A DNA stretch of 64,000 nt from NCBI RefSeq assembly GCF_947494055.1, contig NZ_CANLTR010000004.1, forward strand, positions 124,001 through 188,000, given 5' to 3'. The DNA is from an uncultured Jannaschia sp. (lineage in GTDB: Bacteria > Pseudomonadota > Alphaproteobacteria > Rhodobacterales > Rhodobacteraceae). The position numbers and the translations under genes are program-made. Below the pieces are notes generated by a model. That model worked only from the letters and a program-made list of their open reading frames with translations. It was not told the origin of the DNA and ran no database searches. Positions 34,708-43,550 of the stretch are shown piece by piece (the first letter of the stretch is position 1; each line of letters begins with the position of its first letter).

Positions 34708-35643
34708 ATGGATACCGTGATCGACACGACCGACCGCACCTTCGTCGAGGTGGCCGAGATCTGGGTGCCCGAGGGCGACCGCCTCGTCTGGGGCGGGGGT
34801 GCCTACGGGGGGCTTGGCGGGTTCGAGGTGGCCTCCGCCCGGGAGAGCTTCGGCAAGGGAGAGGGCCTGCCCGGAAATGCCTGGGCCGAGGCGCGGCCCG
34901 TCGTGCTCAAGGAATTCGACGGCTCCTACTTCAAGCGGACGGAGGCGGCGCGAGCCGCCGGCCTGACCGCCGCCGTCGCGATCCCCGTCTTCGCGGGGGC
35001 GACGTTGAAGGCGGTGCTTGTCGTCCTCTGCGCCGACGACGCCGAACGGGTCGGCGCGATCGAGGTCTGGGCCGAAGGCGACGGCGTGCTCACGCTGGAG
35101 GACGGCTATTACGGCGCGGCCAGCCATTTCGAATGGGTGTCGCAACACACTCAGTTCCCGCGCGGGCAAGGGCTCGTCGGCGGGGTCTGGTCGGCCGAGG
35201 CACCGATCCTGATGCGCGACCTCGGCTCCGCCTACCGCTTCATGCGCGCCGACAGCGCCGGGAAGGCGGGGCTGACCAACGGGCTCGGCCTGCCGATCCC
35301 GGTCCCGGGCGGCCGGACCTACGTGCTGACGCTCCTGTCGGCACGCAGCACGCCGCTCGCCCGGCGCTTCGAGATCTGGGACGCCCGCACCGCTAAGGTC
35401 GGCGCGAAAAAGGAGGCGCGTCTCGTCGACGGCATCTGTTCCCGCGAAGGTCCGCTCTGGGACCCGGACAATGCCGGGCGCGAGCGGGCCGTCCGCATCT
35501 GGCAGGGCCCCGTCGGCCACGCGCTGGGCTCCGGCCTGCCGGTGGTCGAAAGCGGTTCGGCCGCCGGGGGCTACGCCATGATGGTCGCCCTTCCCATTCA
35601 CGCGCACGGCGAGCTCAGTCACGTCGTCGCCTGGTATTGCTGA
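34708..35643 (+). CDS. GAF-domain protein of the nitrate operon (no output domain)
   Basis: 311 residues, six bases after the ATPase stop. Two GAF-like domains are visible, about 1-115 (ESFGKGEGLPGNAWAEARPVVLKEF, TAAVAIPVFAGATLKAVLVVLCAD) and 120-225 (HTQFPRGQGLVGGVWSAEAPILMRDL, NGLGLPIPVPGG). A shorter third copy reaches the end (RIWQGPVGHALGSGLPVVES). No DNA-binding, kinase or ANTAR domain is present, so it must act through a partner or modulate an enzyme. It sits directly before nirB; a ligand such as nitrate, nitrite or NO is conceivable but unproven. Confidence 0.8.
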   Translation: MDTVIDTTDRTFVEVAEIWVPEGDRLVWGGGAYGGLGGFEVASARESFGKGEGLPGNAWAEARPVVLKEFDGSYFKRTEAARAAGLTAAVAIPVFAGATLKAVLVVLCADDAERVGAIEVWAEGDGVLTLEDGYYGAASHFEWVSQHTQFPRGQGLVGGVWSAEAPILMRDLGSAYRFMRADSAGKAGLTNGLGLPIPVPGGRTYVLTLLSARSTPLARRFEIWDARTAKVGAKKEARLVDGICSREGPLWDPDNAGRERAVRIWQGPVGHALGSGLPVVESGSAAGGYAMMVALPIHAHGELSHVVAWYC

Positions 35644-35654
35644 GGAATACGAGC

Positions 35655-38090
35655 ATGCAGAAACTCGTCGTCATCGGGGCCGGCATGGCGACCGGCCGCC
35701 TGCTGGAACATTTGTTCGAGGCCGACCCGGCTGCCTACGAGGTCACGGTCTTCAACGCCGAGCCGCGCGGGAACTACAACCGGATCATGCTCTCGCCCGT
35801 CCTGTCGGGCGAGAAGAGCTACGCCGAGATCGTCACCCACGACGACGCCTGGTACACGGCCAACAAGGTGACCTGCCGCTTCGGCGAGCGGGTCGTCGCG
35901 ATCGACCGCGACCGCAAGGTCGTCACTGGCGAGCGCGGCGAGGTACCCTACGACAAGCTGGTCTTCGGCACCGGGTCGGACCCGTTCATCGTGCCCTGCC
36001 CGGGCCACGACCTCGACGGCGTGGTGGCCTATCGCGACCTCGACCACACCAACCGGATGGTCGAGAGCGCGGCCATGCCCGGCGCGCGGGCCGTGGTGAT
36101 CGGCGGCGGGCTTCTGGGCCTCGAAGCCGCCGCGGGCCTGCGCCTGCGCGGCATGGAGGTGACGGTGCTGCACCTGTCGGGCCACCTGATGGACCGGCAG
36201 CTCGACCCGGCGGCGAGCTACCTGCTGCAGAAGGATCTGGAACGGCGCGGCATCGCCGTGATGACGCAGGCGTCCACCAAGGCCATCCACGGCGACGGCC
36301 ATGTCGCCCATGTCGAACTCGAGGACGGGACCGAGCTGCCCGCCGACCTCGTGGTGATGGCGGTCGGCATCCGCCCTTCGGCCCGGCTCGCCAGGGAGGC
36401 GGGGCTCGAGGTCGGCCGCGCGATCCTGGTCGACGCGCAGATGCGGACCTCCGACCCCGACGTCTTCGCGGTCGGGGAATGCGTGGAATATGCGGGCCAC
36501 CTCTTCGGCCTCGTCGCCCCGCTCTACGATCAGGCGAAGGTGCTGGCGAAGACCCTGCTGGACGAGGAGGACGCCTTCGCCGTCCGCGAGGTCTCCACCA
36601 AGCTCAAGGTGACCGGCTGCGACCTGTTCAGCGCCGGCGATTTCGCGGAAGGCGAGGGCCGCGAGGACATCGTGTTCCGCGACCCCTCCCGCGGCGTCTA
36701 CAAGCGCCTCGTGATCGAGGCGGACCGGCTCGTCGGCGCGGTGATGTACGGCGACACGGCGGACGGGAACTGGTTCTTCGGTCTGATCAAGGACGGCACC
36801 GACATCTCGGAGATGCGGGAGTCGCTGATCTTCGGACCGGCCTATCAGGGCGGGGCCGCGCAGGACCCTTTGGCCGCCGTTGCAGCCTTGCCGGCTGACG
36901 CAGAGATCTGCGGCTGCAACGGCGTCTGCAAGGGCCGGATCGTCGAGGCGGTCGAGGGGGGTGCGACCACCCTCGACGCGGTGCGCGCGGAGACGAAGGC
37001 GAGCGGCAGCTGCGGCACCTGCGCCGGACTGGTCGAGCAGATCATGTCCGTCACGCTCGGCGACGATTTCGTCCTTCCCGCCGCGAAGCCGGTCTGCCCC
37101 TGCACCGACCTGACGCACGAGGACGTCCGCCGCCTGATCAAGGCCCGGGAGCTGAAGTCGCAGCCCGCCGTCTGGCAGGAGCTCGGCTGGAACACCCCGA
37201 ACGGCTGCCATGTCTGCCGCCCGGCGGTGAACTACTACCTGCTCGCCGACTGGCCGCTCGACTACCGCGACGACCCGCAGAGCCGGTTCGTCAACGAACG
37301 CAACCACGCCAACATCCAGAAGGACGGCACCTATTCCGTCATGCCGCGGATGTGGGGCGGGATCACGACGCCCGACGAGCTGCGCGCCATCGCCGACGCC
37401 GCCGACAAGTACGGCGTGCCCACGGTCAAGGTGACGGGGGGCCAGCGGATCGACCTGCTCGGCGTGCCGAAGGAACAGCTGCCGGCGATCTGGGGGGACC
37501 TGAACGCGGCCGGTCTGGTCTCCGGTCACGCCTACACGAAGGGGCTTCGCACGGTGAAGACCTGCGTCGGCACCGATTGGTGCCGCTTCGGGACGCAGGA
37601 CAGCACTGGCCTCGGCGTGAAGCTCGAAAAGATGCTGTGGGGCTCGTGGACGCCGCACAAGGTCAAGCTCGCCGTCTCCGGCTGTCCCCGGAACTGCGCC
37701 GAGGCGACCTGCAAGGACATCGGCATCATCTGCGTCGACTCGGGCTACGAGATCGGCGTCGGCGGCGCCGCGGGCATGGACCTGAAGCCGACCGAGCCGC
37801 TGGTGAAGGTCGTCACCGAGGCGGAGGTCTTCGAGTGGGTCGTGGCCTTCATGCAGCTCTACCGCGAGCATGCGAAGTATCTCGACCGGCCCTACAAGTG
37901 GCTCGCCAAGGTGAGCCTCGACTGGGTGCGCGAGACGCTGGCCGACCCGGCCGAGCGGGCCGCGCTGAACGAGCGCTTCGCGATCAGTCAGTCGGTCTAC
38001 CAATACGATCCCTGGAAGGAACACACGGCCGCCGAGCAGGAGCGTCGCTACCAGCCGCTGGCCGATCTCACGTTGGAGGCGGCGGAATGA
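35655..38090 (+). CDS. nirB: Assimilatory nitrite reductase [NAD(P)H], large subunit
   Basis: 811 residues; the ATG at 35655 opens the FAD fold (LVVIGAGMATGRLLEHL). Domain order: FAD/NAD(P)-binding pyridine-nucleotide oxidoreductase (about 1-400, VVIGGGLLGLEAAAGLRLRG), two BFD-like [2Fe-2S] modules (CGCNGVCKGRIVEAV...CGTC and CPCTDLTHEDV...CHVCRPAV), and siroheme/[4Fe-4S] domains (TCVGTDWCRFG and SGCPRNCAEATCKDIG). It reduces nitrite to ammonium with NirD. The nirD start overlaps its stop. Confidence 0.96.
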   Translation: MQKLVVIGAGMATGRLLEHLFEADPAAYEVTVFNAEPRGNYNRIMLSPVLSGEKSYAEIVTHDDAWYTANKVTCRFGERVVAIDRDRKVVTGERGEVPYDKLVFGTGSDPFIVPCPGHDLDGVVAYRDLDHTNRMVESAAMPGARAVVIGGGLLGLEAAAGLRLRGMEVTVLHLSGHLMDRQLDPAASYLLQKDLERRGIAVMTQASTKAIHGDGHVAHVELEDGTELPADLVVMAVGIRPSARLAREAGLEVGRAILVDAQMRTSDPDVFAVGECVEYAGHLFGLVAPLYDQAKVLAKTLLDEEDAFAVREVSTKLKVTGCDLFSAGDFAEGEGREDIVFRDPSRGVYKRLVIEADRLVGAVMYGDTADGNWFFGLIKDGTDISEMRESLIFGPAYQGGAAQDPLAAVAALPADAEICGCNGVCKGRIVEAVEGGATTLDAVRAETKASGSCGTCAGLVEQIMSVTLGDDFVLPAAKPVCPCTDLTHEDVRRLIKARELKSQPAVWQELGWNTPNGCHVCRPAVNYYLLADWPLDYRDDPQSRFVNERNHANIQKDGTYSVMPRMWGGITTPDELRAIADAADKYGVPTVKVTGGQRIDLLGVPKEQLPAIWGDLNAAGLVSGHAYTKGLRTVKTCVGTDWCRFGTQDSTGLGVKLEKMLWGSWTPHKVKLAVSGCPRNCAEATCKDIGIICVDSGYEIGVGGAAGMDLKPTEPLVKVVTEAEVFEWVVAFMQLYREHAKYLDRPYKWLAKVSLDWVRETLADPAERAALNERFAISQSVYQYDPWKEHTAAEQERRYQPLADLTLEAAE

Positions 38091-38419
38091 ACTGGATCGA
38101 TATCGGCGCCCTCGACGACGTGCCGCTCCGCGGGGCGCGGCTGGTGAAGACCCATGCCGGCTGCGTGGCGATCTTCCGCACCGGCGAGGCGGAGGTCTAC
38201 GCCACCTCCAACACCTGCCTGCATCGCGGCGGTCCCCTCTCGGAGGGGATCGTGCACGACCGCAAGGTGACCTGCCCGCTGCACAACTACGTCTATTCGC
38301 TCGAGACGGGCGAGGTCGTGGGCCCCGATGCGGGCCGCATCGCCACGTACCCGATCCGCGTCGAGGACGGACGCCTGCTCCTCGACGGGGACGCGGTGGG
38401 CAAGCGGTCGGCGGCGTGA
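38087..38419 (+). CDS. nirD: Nitrite reductase small subunit (Rieske-type)
   Basis: 110 residues, ATG overlapping the nirB stop. The Rieske motif is complete: CLHRGGPL and CPLHNYVYSLETGEV (C-x-H ... C-x-x-H). Many NirD proteins lack these ligands; here they are kept, so the [2Fe-2S] centre is probably real. It works with NirB in nitrite reduction. The stop overlaps the nasA GTG. Confidence 0.95.
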   Translation: MNWIDIGALDDVPLRGARLVKTHAGCVAIFRTGEAEVYATSNTCLHRGGPLSEGIVHDRKVTCPLHNYVYSLETGEVVGPDAGRIATYPIRVEDGRLLLDGDAVGKRSAA

Positions 38420-41022
38420 CGGACGGGGTCCGCTCCACCTGTCCCTATTGCGGCGTCGGATGCGGCGTCGTGCTGGACGCGGACGGGGCGGGCGGGCTGA
38501 CGGTGCGGGGCGATCCGGACCATCCGGCCAACCGGGGGCGGCTCTGCTCCAAGGGTTCCGCCCTGGCCGAGACGGTGGACCTGCGCGGCCGCCTCCTCGC
38601 GCCGCGCATCAAGGGGCGGGAGGCGAGCTGGGACAGCGCGCTCGACCGCGTCGCCACGCGCTTCGCCCGGACCATCGCCAAGCACGGGCCCGACAGCGTG
38701 GCCTTCTACGCCTCGGGCCAGATGCTGACCGAGGATTACTACGTCGCCAACAAGCTGATGAAGGGCTTCGTCGGGACCGCGAACATCGACACCAATTCCC
38801 GCCTTTGCATGGCGTCCACCGTGGCAGGGCACAAGCGGGCCTTCGGCACCGACACCGTGCCGGGCACCTACGAGGATATCGACAAGGCCGACCTGATCGT
38901 ACTCGTCGGTTCCAACCTCGCCTGGTGCCACCCGGTGCTGCACCAGCGCGCACTCGCCGCGAAGGCCGCGCGGGGCACGAAGATCGTCGTCGTCGATCCG
39001 CGCCGCACCGCGTCCTGCGACGGGGCGGACCTGCATCTGCCGCTGCGGATCGGGTCCGACGTGGCGTTGTTCAACCGGCTCCTGGTGGCGATCTACGAGG
39101 GCGGGGCGATCGACACTCGCTACCTGCAGCAGGTCGACGGGTTCGACGACACGCTGCGGCGGGCGTTCTGCGCCGACGCGGGGCCGACCGGTCTCGACCC
39201 GGGTCTGGTCTCGTGGTTCTGCCGCCTCTGGATCGCGCACGAGCGCGTCGTCACGATCTTCAGCCAGGGGGTGAACCAGTCCTCCGCCGGAACCGACAAG
39301 GTCAACGCCATCCTGAACTGCCACATCGCCACCGGCCGGATCGGACGGCCCGGGATGGGGCCGTTCTCCGTCACCGGGCAGCCCAACGCGATGGGCGGAC
39401 GGGAGGTGGGCGGGCTCGCCAACATGCTGGCCTGCCATCTCGACCTCGAGGACCCGATGCATCGCTCGGCCGTCCGCGCCTTCTGGGACGCGCCGCGCAT
39501 GCCGGAACGGCCGGGCCTGAAGGCCGTCGACATGTTCCGCGCCGTCGCGGACGGGCGCATCCGGGCGCTGTGGATCATGCATACGAACCCGGCCGCCACC
39601 ATGCCCGAGGCAGACGCCGTGCGCGAGGCGATCCGGTCCTGCGCCTTCACCGTCGTCTCCGACGTGACCGCGGAGACCGACACGGCCCGGCTCGCCGACG
39701 TGCTGCTCCCCGCGACGGCCTGGGCCGAGAAGGACGGCACGGTCACCAATTCCGACCGCACGATCTCCCGCCAGCGTGCCGTCCTCCCCCCGCCCGGGCA
39801 GGCGCGCCCCGACTGGTGGCACGTCGCCGAGGTCGGGCGGCGCATGGGCTGGGCCCGCGCCTTCGACTACGCCAGCCCGGTCGAGATCTTCCGCGAGCAC
39901 GCGGCGCTCTCGGGCATCGCCGGCGGCTTCGGGCGGGATTTCGACATCTCCGGCCTCTCCGATCTGAGCGAGGCGGACTACGCGGCCCTGCGGCCGACCC
40001 GCTGGCCGGTGGCGGCGAAACGGGGCGGGCGCTTCTTCGCGGACGCACGCTCCTTCCATCCCGACGGACGGATGCGGATGGTTCCGGTCGCGTGGCGTCC
40101 GCCGCAGGCCGCGCGCGCGCCGCGCTATCCGTTCCGCCTCAACACCGGCCGCATCCGCGACCAGTGGCACACGATGACGCGCAGCGGCCGCTCGCCCCGC
40201 CTGTCGTCGCATCTGGCCGAGCCCTTCGTGGAGATCCATCCCGAGGACGCCGCCCGGCTCGGCGTGGCGCCCGATACGCTGGTCGAGGTCGAGAGCCCGA
40301 CCGGCCGCGCCGTGCTGCGCGCGACGATCACCGACCGGACCCGACCCGGCACGCTCTTCGCGCCGATCCACTGGACCGGCGAGACCGCGCCCACGGGCCG
40401 GATCGACGCGCTCGTCGCCGGGGCGACAGACCCCGTCTCGGGACAGCCCGAAAGCAAGGCCTCGGTCTGCGCGGCCCGTGTCTTCGCGGCGGGCTGGTAC
40501 GGGTTCGCGGTGTCGCGCCGTCCAGTGCGGCCGGAGAGCGACTATTGGGCCGTCGCGCCGACGCAGGCCGGCTGGCGCGTGGAGATGGCGGGCCGGACGA
40601 CGCCCGCCGACTGGGAGTCCGCCGCCCGCGCGCTGTTCGACATGCCCGTGGCGGAAAGCCAGGTCCTGACCGACCCCGCCCGCGGTCTGGCCCGGCTCGC
40701 CTTCCACGAAGGCGGGCGGCTTCAGGCCGCGCTTTTCGTCGGGCCGGCGCCACTCGGGCTGATGCGCGACTACCTCGCCACCCTGCCGGAGAGCGACGTG
40801 CTGACCGGTCGCGCACCCGCCGACCGACCCGATCCCGGCCCGACGCTCTGTGCCTGCTTCAACGTCGGGGTGAACACGATCTTGACGGCCATCGAGACGC
40901 GGGGTCTGATGAGCGTCGAAGCGGTCGGCGCGGCGCTGTCGGCGGGCACGAATTGCGGCTCCTGCCGCCCGGAGATCGCGGCGCTCCTCGACGCCGCCCT
41001 GACGCGGGAGGCCGCCGAGTGA
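38416..41022 (+). CDS. nasA: Assimilatory nitrate reductase catalytic subunit
   Basis: 868 residues from a GTG overlapping nirD. N-terminal [4Fe-4S] motif CPYCGVGCGVV ... GRLCSKGSAL, molybdopterin guanine dinucleotide domains (LCMASTVAGHKRAFGTD, QGVNQSSAGTDKVNAILN, TNSDRTISRQRAVLPPPG) and the C-terminal molydopterin-dinucleotide-binding domain (RLNTGRIRDQWHTMTRSG). A BFD-like [2Fe-2S] module closes it (CACFNVGVNTILTAIE ... NCGSCRPEIA). It reduces nitrate to nitrite in the cytoplasm. No separate nasB electron donor is in the window; the BFD domain may accept electrons from NirB or an unlinked reductase. Confidence 0.95.
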   Translation: MTDGVRSTCPYCGVGCGVVLDADGAGGLTVRGDPDHPANRGRLCSKGSALAETVDLRGRLLAPRIKGREASWDSALDRVATRFARTIAKHGPDSVAFYASGQMLTEDYYVANKLMKGFVGTANIDTNSRLCMASTVAGHKRAFGTDTVPGTYEDIDKADLIVLVGSNLAWCHPVLHQRALAAKAARGTKIVVVDPRRTASCDGADLHLPLRIGSDVALFNRLLVAIYEGGAIDTRYLQQVDGFDDTLRRAFCADAGPTGLDPGLVSWFCRLWIAHERVVTIFSQGVNQSSAGTDKVNAILNCHIATGRIGRPGMGPFSVTGQPNAMGGREVGGLANMLACHLDLEDPMHRSAVRAFWDAPRMPERPGLKAVDMFRAVADGRIRALWIMHTNPAATMPEADAVREAIRSCAFTVVSDVTAETDTARLADVLLPATAWAEKDGTVTNSDRTISRQRAVLPPPGQARPDWWHVAEVGRRMGWARAFDYASPVEIFREHAALSGIAGGFGRDFDISGLSDLSEADYAALRPTRWPVAAKRGGRFFADARSFHPDGRMRMVPVAWRPPQAARAPRYPFRLNTGRIRDQWHTMTRSGRSPRLSSHLAEPFVEIHPEDAARLGVAPDTLVEVESPTGRAVLRATITDRTRPGTLFAPIHWTGETAPTGRIDALVAGATDPVSGQPESKASVCAARVFAAGWYGFAVSRRPVRPESDYWAVAPTQAGWRVEMAGRTTPADWESAARALFDMPVAESQVLTDPARGLARLAFHEGGRLQAALFVGPAPLGLMRDYLATLPESDVLTGRAPADRPDPGPTLCACFNVGVNTILTAIETRGLMSVEAVGAALSAGTNCGSCRPEIAALLDAALTREAAE

Positions 41023-41990
41023 GCCTTGCTCCCTACGTCCAGATCCTCGCGCGTGGCCAGGGCCGGGCCCGGTCGATGACCTACGACGAGGCGCATGCGG
41101 CGATGACCGGCATGCTCGCCCCCGACGCGGACCGGGAGGCGGTCGGCGCGATCCTGATGCTGATGCGGATGAAGGGGGAGACGGCGGAGGAGATCGCGGG
41201 CTTCGCCACAGCCGTCCGCACCACGCTCGGAGACTGGCCCGGTGCCGTGCCCGCGCTGGATTGGCCGACCTACGCCGCCGGCCGGACGCGGGGGCTGCCT
41301 TGGTTCCTGCTGTCGGCACGGCTCGTCGCGGATGCCGGGGTGCCGGTCCTGCTGCACGGCTGGAACTCGCACCAGTCCACCGGCGCCTCCGTGCGCGAGG
41401 CGCTGCCCCGGCTTGGCATCGGCATGGCCGGAAGCGTGCAGGGGGCCGCCGACCGCATCGGCGCGGACGGGATCGCCTACCTGCCGCTCGAGCATCTGAG
41501 CCCCGGGTTGATGGCGCTCCTGCGGCTGCGCGACGTGCTGGGCCTGCGCTCCTGCGTGAACACCGTCTGCCGGATGCTGAACCCTGCTGGCGCGTCCGCC
41601 GCGGTGCAGGGCGTGTTCCATCCGCCCTACCGCGAGCTGCAGGCCGACGCCGCGCAGCTCATGGGCCTGCCGCGCTTGACCGTCCTGAAGGGCGGGGGCG
41701 GCGAGTTCGAGCACCACCCCGCGAAGGACATCGCGATCTTCGGCCTGCGCGACGGCCAGCCGTGGAGCGGCCTCACGGGGCGTCCGGTGGAAGCGCACCA
41801 GCGTCTGGCCGATGCGCCCGCCGAGCCCGAGGCGCTCGTCGAGATCTGGACCGGCGCGCGCACGGATGCCTTCGCGGAGGCGATCGTCCTCTCGACCGCG
41901 TCCCTCGCGCTCGAGACCGCGGGCGTGGCCGATCCCGAGCGCGTGGCCCGCGACGTCTGGACCGCGCGCAACCGCGACCTCGCCGCCTGA
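41019..41990 (+). CDS. TrpD2/YbiB-like protein (anthranilate phosphoribosyltransferase fold)
   Basis: 323 residues from GTG 41019 overlapping the nasA stop. The fold is that of nucleoside/anthranilate phosphoribosyltransferases: helical N-domain (LMRMKGETAEEIAGFATAVR), then PVLLHGWNSHQSTGASVREAL, LGLRSCVNTVCRMLNPAGASAAVQGVFHP and VLKGGGGEFEHHPAKD. It lacks the canonical GTGGD and KHGN motifs of TrpD and resembles the TrpD2/YbiB group, of which some members bind nucleic acid. It is the last gene of the nrt-nir-nas operon; its role in nitrogen metabolism is unknown. Confidence 0.85.
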   Translation: MSLAPYVQILARGQGRARSMTYDEAHAAMTGMLAPDADREAVGAILMLMRMKGETAEEIAGFATAVRTTLGDWPGAVPALDWPTYAAGRTRGLPWFLLSARLVADAGVPVLLHGWNSHQSTGASVREALPRLGIGMAGSVQGAADRIGADGIAYLPLEHLSPGLMALLRLRDVLGLRSCVNTVCRMLNPAGASAAVQGVFHPPYRELQADAAQLMGLPRLTVLKGGGGEFEHHPAKDIAIFGLRDGQPWSGLTGRPVEAHQRLADAPAEPEALVEIWTGARTDAFAEAIVLSTASLALETAGVADPERVARDVWTARNRDLAA

Positions 41991-42039
41991 AGCCCGACCG
42001 ATATTGACGGCGCGCCGGAGCGGGCGCTAACTGATCCCC

Positions 42040-42137
42040 GACGGCAACGCTGTCGTCACCCCCCGAAGATCGGGCCGATGAGCAAGGCTGCTCGACCTCA
42101 CGCGACATTCGTCGCGCGTGCGTCGGCGGCCCTTTTT
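42040..42137 (+). promoter_or_regulatory. Second ANTAR (NasT) target leader, upstream of cysG
   Basis: P1: GACGGC (42040-42045) pairs with GTCGTC (42052-42057) around hexaloop AACGCT (A1, G4). P2: CCCG (42062-42065) pairs with CGGG (42071-42074), but around a five-base loop AAGAT, one base shorter than in the nrtA leader. A terminator follows. The sequence around P2 (CCCCGAAGATCGGGCC) aligns base for base with the nrtA leader apart from a one-base gap and one substitution. Confidence 0.8.
42086..42137 (+). terminator. Leader terminator upstream of cysG
   Basis: GGCTGC (42086-42091) pairs with GCGGCC (42126-42131), and after a bulged T, CGAC (42093-42096) pairs with GTCG (42122-42125). Five Ts at 42133-42137 follow. 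It lies 21 bases before cysG. Confidence 0.85.
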
Positions 42138-42158
42138 GCGTTCGAAAGGTGTGATCCC

Positions 42159-43550
42159 ATGAAGAACTTTCCGATGTTCCTGCGCATGTCCGGGCGGCGC
42201 GTCGTCATCTGCGGGGGCGGGGAGGAGGCGGCGCGGAAGACGCGGCTCGTCCTCAAGACGGAGGCCGAGATCGTGATCCTCGCGCGGGAGCTCGACCCCG
42301 AGCTCGCCGCGCTGGTTGCGTCGGGCCGGGCGGTGCAGCAGGCCGAGCTTCGCGCCGATACCTTCGCCAACGCCGCGCTGACCTTCATCGCGACCGGCTG
42401 CGTCGCGGCCGATGCCGCGCTGGCCGACCTCGCGCGGGCCGCCGGGGTCGTGGTCAACGTGGTGGACCGGCCCGACCTCTGCGACGCCTACACCCCCTCC
42501 ATCGTCGACCGCGACCCGGTCGTCGTGGCCATCGGGACCGAGGGCGCCGCACCCGTGCTGGGCCGTGCCATCAAGACCGAGGTCGAGACGATGCTCTCGC
42601 CCCGCCTCGGGACCTTCGTCGCGCTGGCCGGTCGGCTGCGCGGCGCGGTGGCGGAGGCCATCGCCCCCGGCGCGCGGCGGGGCTTCTGGGAATGGGCCTT
42701 CTCGGGCGAGGCCTGGCGCGCGCATCTCGCCGGGCGCGAGCGGGCTGCGGCGGATCTGCTGAAGGCCGCGATCGCGGAGGGCCGGGCGCCGGAGCCGAAG
42801 GGCCATATCGCGCTGGTCGGCGCCGGGCCGGGCGCGCGCGACCTGCTCACGCTGCGGGCCGTGCAGCGGCTGCAGCAGGCCGACGTCATTTTCTACGACC
42901 GGCTGGTGGAACCGGAGGTGCTGGAGCTCGCCCGCCGGGACGCCGACCGGGTCTACGTGGGCAAGGAGGTGGGCGCCTGTGCATGGCCGCAGGAACGGAT
43001 CGTGGCGCTGATCGTGGCCGAGGCCGCCAAAGGGCGGCGCGTCGTGCGGCTCAAGTCGGGCGACCCGTCGATCTTCGGCCGCGCCGCCGAGGAGCTCGCC
43101 GCCGCCGAGGCCGCGGGGATCGAGACGGAGGTGGTGCCCGGCGTCACCGCCGCGTCGGCCGCGGCGGCGGTGCTGAAGCGTCCGCTGACCGAACGGGGGG
43201 AGATCGACAGCTTCGTCATCACCACCGGCACCTGCCGGCCCGGCGATGCGGGACCGGACCGGTCCCGTCTCGCGCAGCCGGGCACGTCCGCGGCGTTCTA
43301 CATGGCCGTCGAGAAGGCGCAGGAGGTCAGCCGCGACCTGATCGCGGCCGGGGCGCCGCCGGACTGTCCCGTCGACGTCGTCGCCTCGGTCAGCACGGCC
43401 CGCGAGCGGCAGGCGACCACCACGCTGCGCGACCTCGCCGAGACGATCCGCGTGGAGGATCTGCGGAGCCCCGCGATCCTGTTCGTCCGCTACCCAAAAT
43501 CCTTCGCGGCCGCATCGGCACGGTCCGGTACGCGGCCCGCCTTCGCCTGA
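42159..43550 (+). CDS. cysG: Siroheme synthase (CysG)
   Basis: 463 residues from the ATG at 42159. The N-terminal CysG-B region (dehydrogenase/ferrochelatase, MFLRMSGRRVVICGGGEEAARKTRLVL ... VNVVDRPDLCDAYTPSIVDRDPVVVAIGTEGAAPVLGRAIK) is followed by the CysG-A uroporphyrinogen-III methyltransferase (IALVGAGPGARDLLTLRAVQRLQQADVIFYDRLV, VVRLKSGDPSIFGRAAEEL, VPGVTAASAAAAVLKRPLTERG). It makes siroheme, the NirB cofactor, which explains the shared leader control. Confidence 0.96.
   Translation: MKNFPMFLRMSGRRVVICGGGEEAARKTRLVLKTEAEIVILARELDPELAALVASGRAVQQAELRADTFANAALTFIATGCVAADAALADLARAAGVVVNVVDRPDLCDAYTPSIVDRDPVVVAIGTEGAAPVLGRAIKTEVETMLSPRLGTFVALAGRLRGAVAEAIAPGARRGFWEWAFSGEAWRAHLAGRERAAADLLKAAIAEGRAPEPKGHIALVGAGPGARDLLTLRAVQRLQQADVIFYDRLVEPEVLELARRDADRVYVGKEVGACAWPQERIVALIVAEAAKGRRVVRLKSGDPSIFGRAAEELAAAEAAGIETEVVPGVTAASAAAAVLKRPLTERGEIDSFVITTGTCRPGDAGPDRSRLAQPGTSAAFYMAVEKAQEVSRDLIAAGAPPDCPVDVVASVSTARERQATTTLRDLAETIRVEDLRSPAILFVRYPKSFAAASARSGTRPAFA

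Noticed and set aside
38293-41319. Minus-strand frame of about 1000 codons opposite nasA
   Set aside because: Antisense shadow of a GC-rich gene: His/Arg/Gly/Asp-rich composition and no motifs, while nasA is unambiguous.
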